Assembly (NCBI GenBank): GCA_023429135.1
Contig: JAEYWD010000007.1
Location: 31,238 to 95,237 of the forward strand
Source of the DNA: Bacteroidota bacterium
GTDB lineage: Bacteria; Bacteroidota; Bacteroidia; Bacteroidales; JAAUTT01
DNA: 64,000 nt
Reading direction: 5' to 3'
Shown: in pieces, positions 61,588 through 64,000 of the stretch
How positions within the stretch are numbered: position 1 is the first letter of the stretch
Layout of the letters: each line of letters begins with the position of its first letter
Made by a program: the position numbers and the translations under genes
Notes under the pieces: generated by a model
The model's database searches: none
The model's input: the letters and a program-made list of their open reading frames with translations, nothing else
What the model was told of the DNA's origin: nothing

Positions 61588-62514
61588 ATGGAAAACAATC
61601 GCAGGAATTTCCTCAGAAAAATATCTATTGGTGGAGCCGCTGCCGCCATGGGTGCCGGAAGCATTGTATCAACAGCTTTTACAGACCCGTTAGATGAAGA
61701 ATTATTAGTAAAACCTTCCAAGTCGAAAAGTAAGCTCAAATTGTCGTGTCAGGAAAACGTTGCTCCCGGTAAAACATTAACCGAAAAGCTTGATTTTCTT
61801 GAAAAAAACGGCATATTCGGCTTTGAACAAGGTTGTGGTGGTATATTACAACGTGCTGATGAGATCGGAAAGGCTCTTCAGAACAGAAATGTTAAAATCA
61901 GCGTTGTTTGTGCCGGCTTTGAGGGACATCTTATAGCCGACACCAAAGAAAAACGCGATCTGGCTATGCGAACCATTAAAGAAGCCCTTACCAATGCCGG
62001 TGCTTTGGGTGCTCTGGGAGTTATTGTGGTACCAGCATTTAATAATCAACCATCGTTACCTTTTGTTGAAGCCCGTCAGATGCTTGTTGATGAGTTAAAA
62101 GAACTTGGCGAACATGCTATTAAAAACAAAACAAAAGTTATTCTTGAGCCTCTTAACCGCAAAGAAGCCTGGTTTTTACGTCAGGTTGCCGATGCAGCAT
62201 CCATATGCCGCGACGTTAACAGTGACGGAGTTGGTTGTATGGGCGATTTCTGGCACATGACCTGGGAAGAAACCAGCGATATGGGTGCATTTATCTCCGC
62301 AGGAAAGTACTTAACTCACGTACATGTTGCCAGTCGCGAAAGCAGAAAAATGCCTGGCGAAGATTCAAATGACATTTACATTGACGGTTTTAAGGGTCTG
62401 AAAATGATGAACTACCCGAATTTTGTCAGTCTTGAGTGTGGCTCCAAAGGTGATAAAAATGTTACTATACCGGCGGCTGTCAAGCTTTTGAACGAACAAT
62501 GGGATAAGGCTTGA
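61588..62514 (+). CDS. Tat-exported TIM-barrel sugar isomerase/epimerase (hydroxypyruvate-isomerase-like)
   Basis: 308 residues. Twin-arginine start 'NNRRNFLRKISIGGAAAAMGAGS'. The xylose-isomerase-like barrel has the metal ligands expected of AP-endonuclease-2-family isomerases: Glu in 'VILEPLNRKEAWFL', Asp in 'GVGCMGDFWHM' (with the following His), His in 'LTHVHVASRESRKMPGEDS' and Glu in 'FVSLECGSKGD'. It should isomerise, epimerise or split a sugar or keto-sugar in the periplasm, in line with the exported Gfo/Idh/MocA enzyme upstream. Confidence 0.88.
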   Translation: MENNRRNFLRKISIGGAAAAMGAGSIVSTAFTDPLDEELLVKPSKSKSKLKLSCQENVAPGKTLTEKLDFLEKNGIFGFEQGCGGILQRADEIGKALQNRNVKISVVCAGFEGHLIADTKEKRDLAMRTIKEALTNAGALGALGVIVVPAFNNQPSLPFVEARQMLVDELKELGEHAIKNKTKVILEPLNRKEAWFLRQVADAASICRDVNSDGVGCMGDFWHMTWEETSDMGAFISAGKYLTHVHVASRESRKMPGEDSNDIYIDGFKGLKMMNYPNFVSLECGSKGDKNVTIPAAVKLLNEQWDKA

Positions 62515-62524
62515 TGGGGTGAGG

Positions 62525-62628
62525 GTTACGCGTTACGGGAGTTATGAGTTATGAGTTATGAGTTACAGATGACAAATTTTGTAATCTGATAAATAATCTA
62601 TACTTCATTTTTCATACCTCATAACTCG
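62525..62628. repeat. Heptad repeat (GTTACGC/GTTATGA) with inverted complement
   Basis: GTTACGC, GTTACGG, then three GTTATGA and GTTACAG between 62525 and 62568; CTCATAACTC at 62619-62628 is the inverse of GAGTTATGAG, so the tract can fold back. It follows the TIM-barrel gene's stop. Confidence 0.75.
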
Positions 62629-62675
62629 TCTCAAGCTGATCTTAATACTATTATATAACTACAAATAGACGAAAA

Positions 62676-63836
62676 ATGAACAGAAAATTACGCATGGGCA
62701 TGGTTGGTGGCGGAACTGATGCTTTTATTGGTGCTATTCACCGGCTGGCAGCATTTATGGACGGGCAGATAGAACTTGTCTGTGGCTGCTTCAGTGTTAA
62801 CCCCGAAATTTCAATTTCTTCAGGAAAATCCTACTATCTTCCTGAAAGCAGAGTTTACAAAACCTATAAAGAAATGTTCGAAAACGAGGCTAAGCTGCCT
62901 GTTGGAGAAAGAATGGATTTCGTTACCATTGTAACACCCAATTTTGCTCATTTCGATCCTGCGATGATGGCTTTGGAAAACGGTTTTCATGTGGTAATTG
63001 ATAAACCTATCACCTTTACCCTCGACGAAGCTATTAAGTTGAAAGCGAAAATTCAGGAAACGGGACTTTTGCTGGCTTTAACACATACTTATTCGGGCTA
63101 TCCGGCAGTTAAGGAGGCCAGAGAGCGAATTCGCAGGGGTGACTTAGGTAAAATCCGCAAAATATTTGTTGAATATCCGCAGGGATGGCTCTCTTCAAAA
63201 CTCGAAGATGTTGGAAATGCGCAGGCATCGTGGCGGACCGATCCGAAACGTTCGGGTAAAGCCGGCTGTATGGGCGATATAGGAACTCATGCTCATCACC
63301 TGGCAGAATATATAACCGGTTTAAAAACCAAAGAGATTTGTGCCGAACTTAATGTTTTTGTTCCAGGACGCTTGCTCGACGATGATGGCGCTGTTCTGCT
63401 CCGCTTCGACAACGGCGCCCGAGGTGTTTTAATGGCCACCCAGATTGCTGCCGGAGAGGAAAATGCAATCCGTATACGTGTTTACGGTGATAAAGGTGGT
63501 ATCGACTGGTTCCAGCACGAACCTAATACCTTATATGTTAAATGGGCCGATAAACCAACCGAAATTGTTCGTGCCGGACAAGGTTATATGAGCGATATTG
63601 CAAAACACAATACCCGCACCCCAGGAGGCCATCCCGAAGGTTACCTGGAGGCTTTTGCCAATATCTACCGCAATTTCTCACTGACCCTGAGAGCTAAAAT
63701 GAACAACACTCAACCCAAACCCGAATGGCTAGACTTCCCAACCGTTGAGGATGGTATCAGAGGAATGCAGTTTATCGATGTGGTTGTGGAATCGGGCTAC
63801 AACAGCGATAAAAAATGGTTTAAATGGCCTGAATAA
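62676..63836 (+). CDS. Cytoplasmic Gfo/Idh/MocA oxidoreductase
   Basis: 386 residues, no signal peptide. 'RMGMVGGGTDAFIGAIHRLAAFMDGQIELVCGCFSVNP' (dinucleotide-binding), 'DFVTIVTPNFAHFDPAMMALENGFHVVIDKPITFTLDEA' (DKP in place of EKP), 'THTYSGYPAVKEARERIRRGDLGKIRKIFVEYPQGWLS' and 'GCMGDIGTHAHHLAEYITG' with a His pair near the active site. This branch is often paired with TIM-barrel isomerases in Bacteroidota, as with the gene that begins 42 bp downstream. It probably oxidises or reduces the keto-sugar imported after periplasmic processing. Confidence 0.9.
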   Translation: MNRKLRMGMVGGGTDAFIGAIHRLAAFMDGQIELVCGCFSVNPEISISSGKSYYLPESRVYKTYKEMFENEAKLPVGERMDFVTIVTPNFAHFDPAMMALENGFHVVIDKPITFTLDEAIKLKAKIQETGLLLALTHTYSGYPAVKEARERIRRGDLGKIRKIFVEYPQGWLSSKLEDVGNAQASWRTDPKRSGKAGCMGDIGTHAHHLAEYITGLKTKEICAELNVFVPGRLLDDDGAVLLRFDNGARGVLMATQIAAGEENAIRIRVYGDKGGIDWFQHEPNTLYVKWADKPTEIVRAGQGYMSDIAKHNTRTPGGHPEGYLEAFANIYRNFSLTLRAKMNNTQPKPEWLDFPTVEDGIRGMQFIDVVVESGYNSDKKWFKWPE

Positions 63837-63878
63837 AACACGCTTGACAGAATTTATACATTAAATAATTAATACATT

Positions 63879-64000
63879 ATGGCACGTCCTGTAACCCTTT
63901 TTACCGGCCAATGGGCCGATCTGGATTTTGAAGTTATATGTCAGAAAAGTAAGTCGTTTGGTTACGACGGAATAGAAATTGCCTGTTGGGGCAACCATTT
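63879..64000 (+). CDS. TIM-barrel sugar phosphate isomerase/epimerase, N-terminal fragment (cut by window edge)
   Basis: Only 40 codons are in the window: 'MARPVTLFTGQWADLDFEVICQKSKSFGYDGIEIACWGNHF'. The 'LFTGQWADLDF' start and 'GYDGIEIACWG' strand are the opening of xylose-isomerase-like barrels usually encoded next to Gfo/Idh/MocA genes such as the one ending 42 bp upstream. No signal peptide, so cytoplasmic, unlike the exported isomerase at 61588. Confidence 0.85.
   Translation, partial: MARPVTLFTGQWADLDFEVICQKSKSFGYDGIEIACWGNH

Noticed and set aside
1..64000. tRNA, rRNA, insertion sequence or prophage genes
   Set aside because: No cloverleaf, rRNA core sequence, transposase or phage structural gene was recognised on either strand by reading; a covariance-model scan would settle small RNAs.

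Overview
The window is a dense, AT-rich chromosomal stretch from a member of the Bacteroidota (Bacteroidetes), most likely an environmental Bacteroidales/Marinilabiliales-type organism. Support comes from a PorP/SprF protein next to a gliding/type IX secretion C-terminal sorting protein, a Nudix-type AraR arabinose regulator, SSS-family sugar uptake, an Na+-pumping methylmalonyl-CoA decarboxylase operon, many short lipobox or Tat-signal proteins, weak Shine-Dalgarno sequences, and promoters of the TTTG / TAnnTTTG type (clearest at 36911-36940 and 14454-14483, both with an 18-nt spacer). No rRNA, tRNA, CRISPR array, insertion sequence or prophage was recognised.

Layout. 1-5.7 kb: end of nth, a degenerate metalloprotease-like protein, a small CHAP/papain-like secreted protein, a TPR protein, a cysteine-less thioredoxin-fold protein and an FGE-domain protein. 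5.7-9.5 kb: a DHFR-family protein, then zwf and pgl (oxidative pentose phosphate entry) and a secreted esterase. 9.5-14.4 kb: small conserved proteins, a frameshifted membrane protein, a DUF4301 protein and a GH5 glycosidase broken by one stop codon just before its catalytic nucleophile. 14.5-20.2 kb: an OmpR-type regulator, then a tight set of unknown membrane protein, Hpt, receiver, HEAT-repeat membrane protein and processive GT2, which looks like a phosphorelay-controlled exopolysaccharide system. 20.2-30.3 kb (minus strand): L-arabinose/galactose module (araB, araD, SSS transporter, AraR, DUF1080, galM, galK, GH43) with a large palindrome over the transporter promoter. 30.5-35.2 kb: TPR-AAA+ ATPase, TPR-membrane protein and an AsmA-like/GT51 fusion. 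35-46 kb: a DUF3368/UPF0175 toxin-antitoxin pair, oxidoreductases, a repeat-containing secreted protein, an ectoine-type aspartokinase without ect genes, S41 peptidase, RNA methyltransferase, U32 peptidase and nitroreductase. 46-52 kb: type IX secretion-linked pair and a KefB-type antiporter. 52-58 kb: lipoprotein, then the mce-mmdA-gamma-biotin carrier-beta operon that decarboxylates methylmalonyl-CoA and exports Na+. 58.5-64 kb: a tetraheme NapC/NrfH cytochrome fused to an FGE domain, followed by Tat-exported Gfo/Idh/MocA and TIM-barrel proteins, a cytoplasmic Gfo/Idh/MocA protein and the start of another TIM-barrel isomerase.

Intergenic DNA is unusually structured. There are two copies of a ~115-bp element with terminal inverted repeats, each between convergent genes; a five-unit array of CTGGC-N4-GCCAG hairpins; heptanucleotide-periodic tracts at several gene ends; and a repeat family around a 20-bp GTCCCGATAG/CTATCGGGAC palindrome.

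The strongest candidate for something undescribed is the 58.5-64 kb cluster. Its gene content suggests sugar oxidation in the periplasm linked to a membrane multiheme cytochrome that carries an FGE-fold domain. The function is inferred; the fusion itself is read directly from the sequence.
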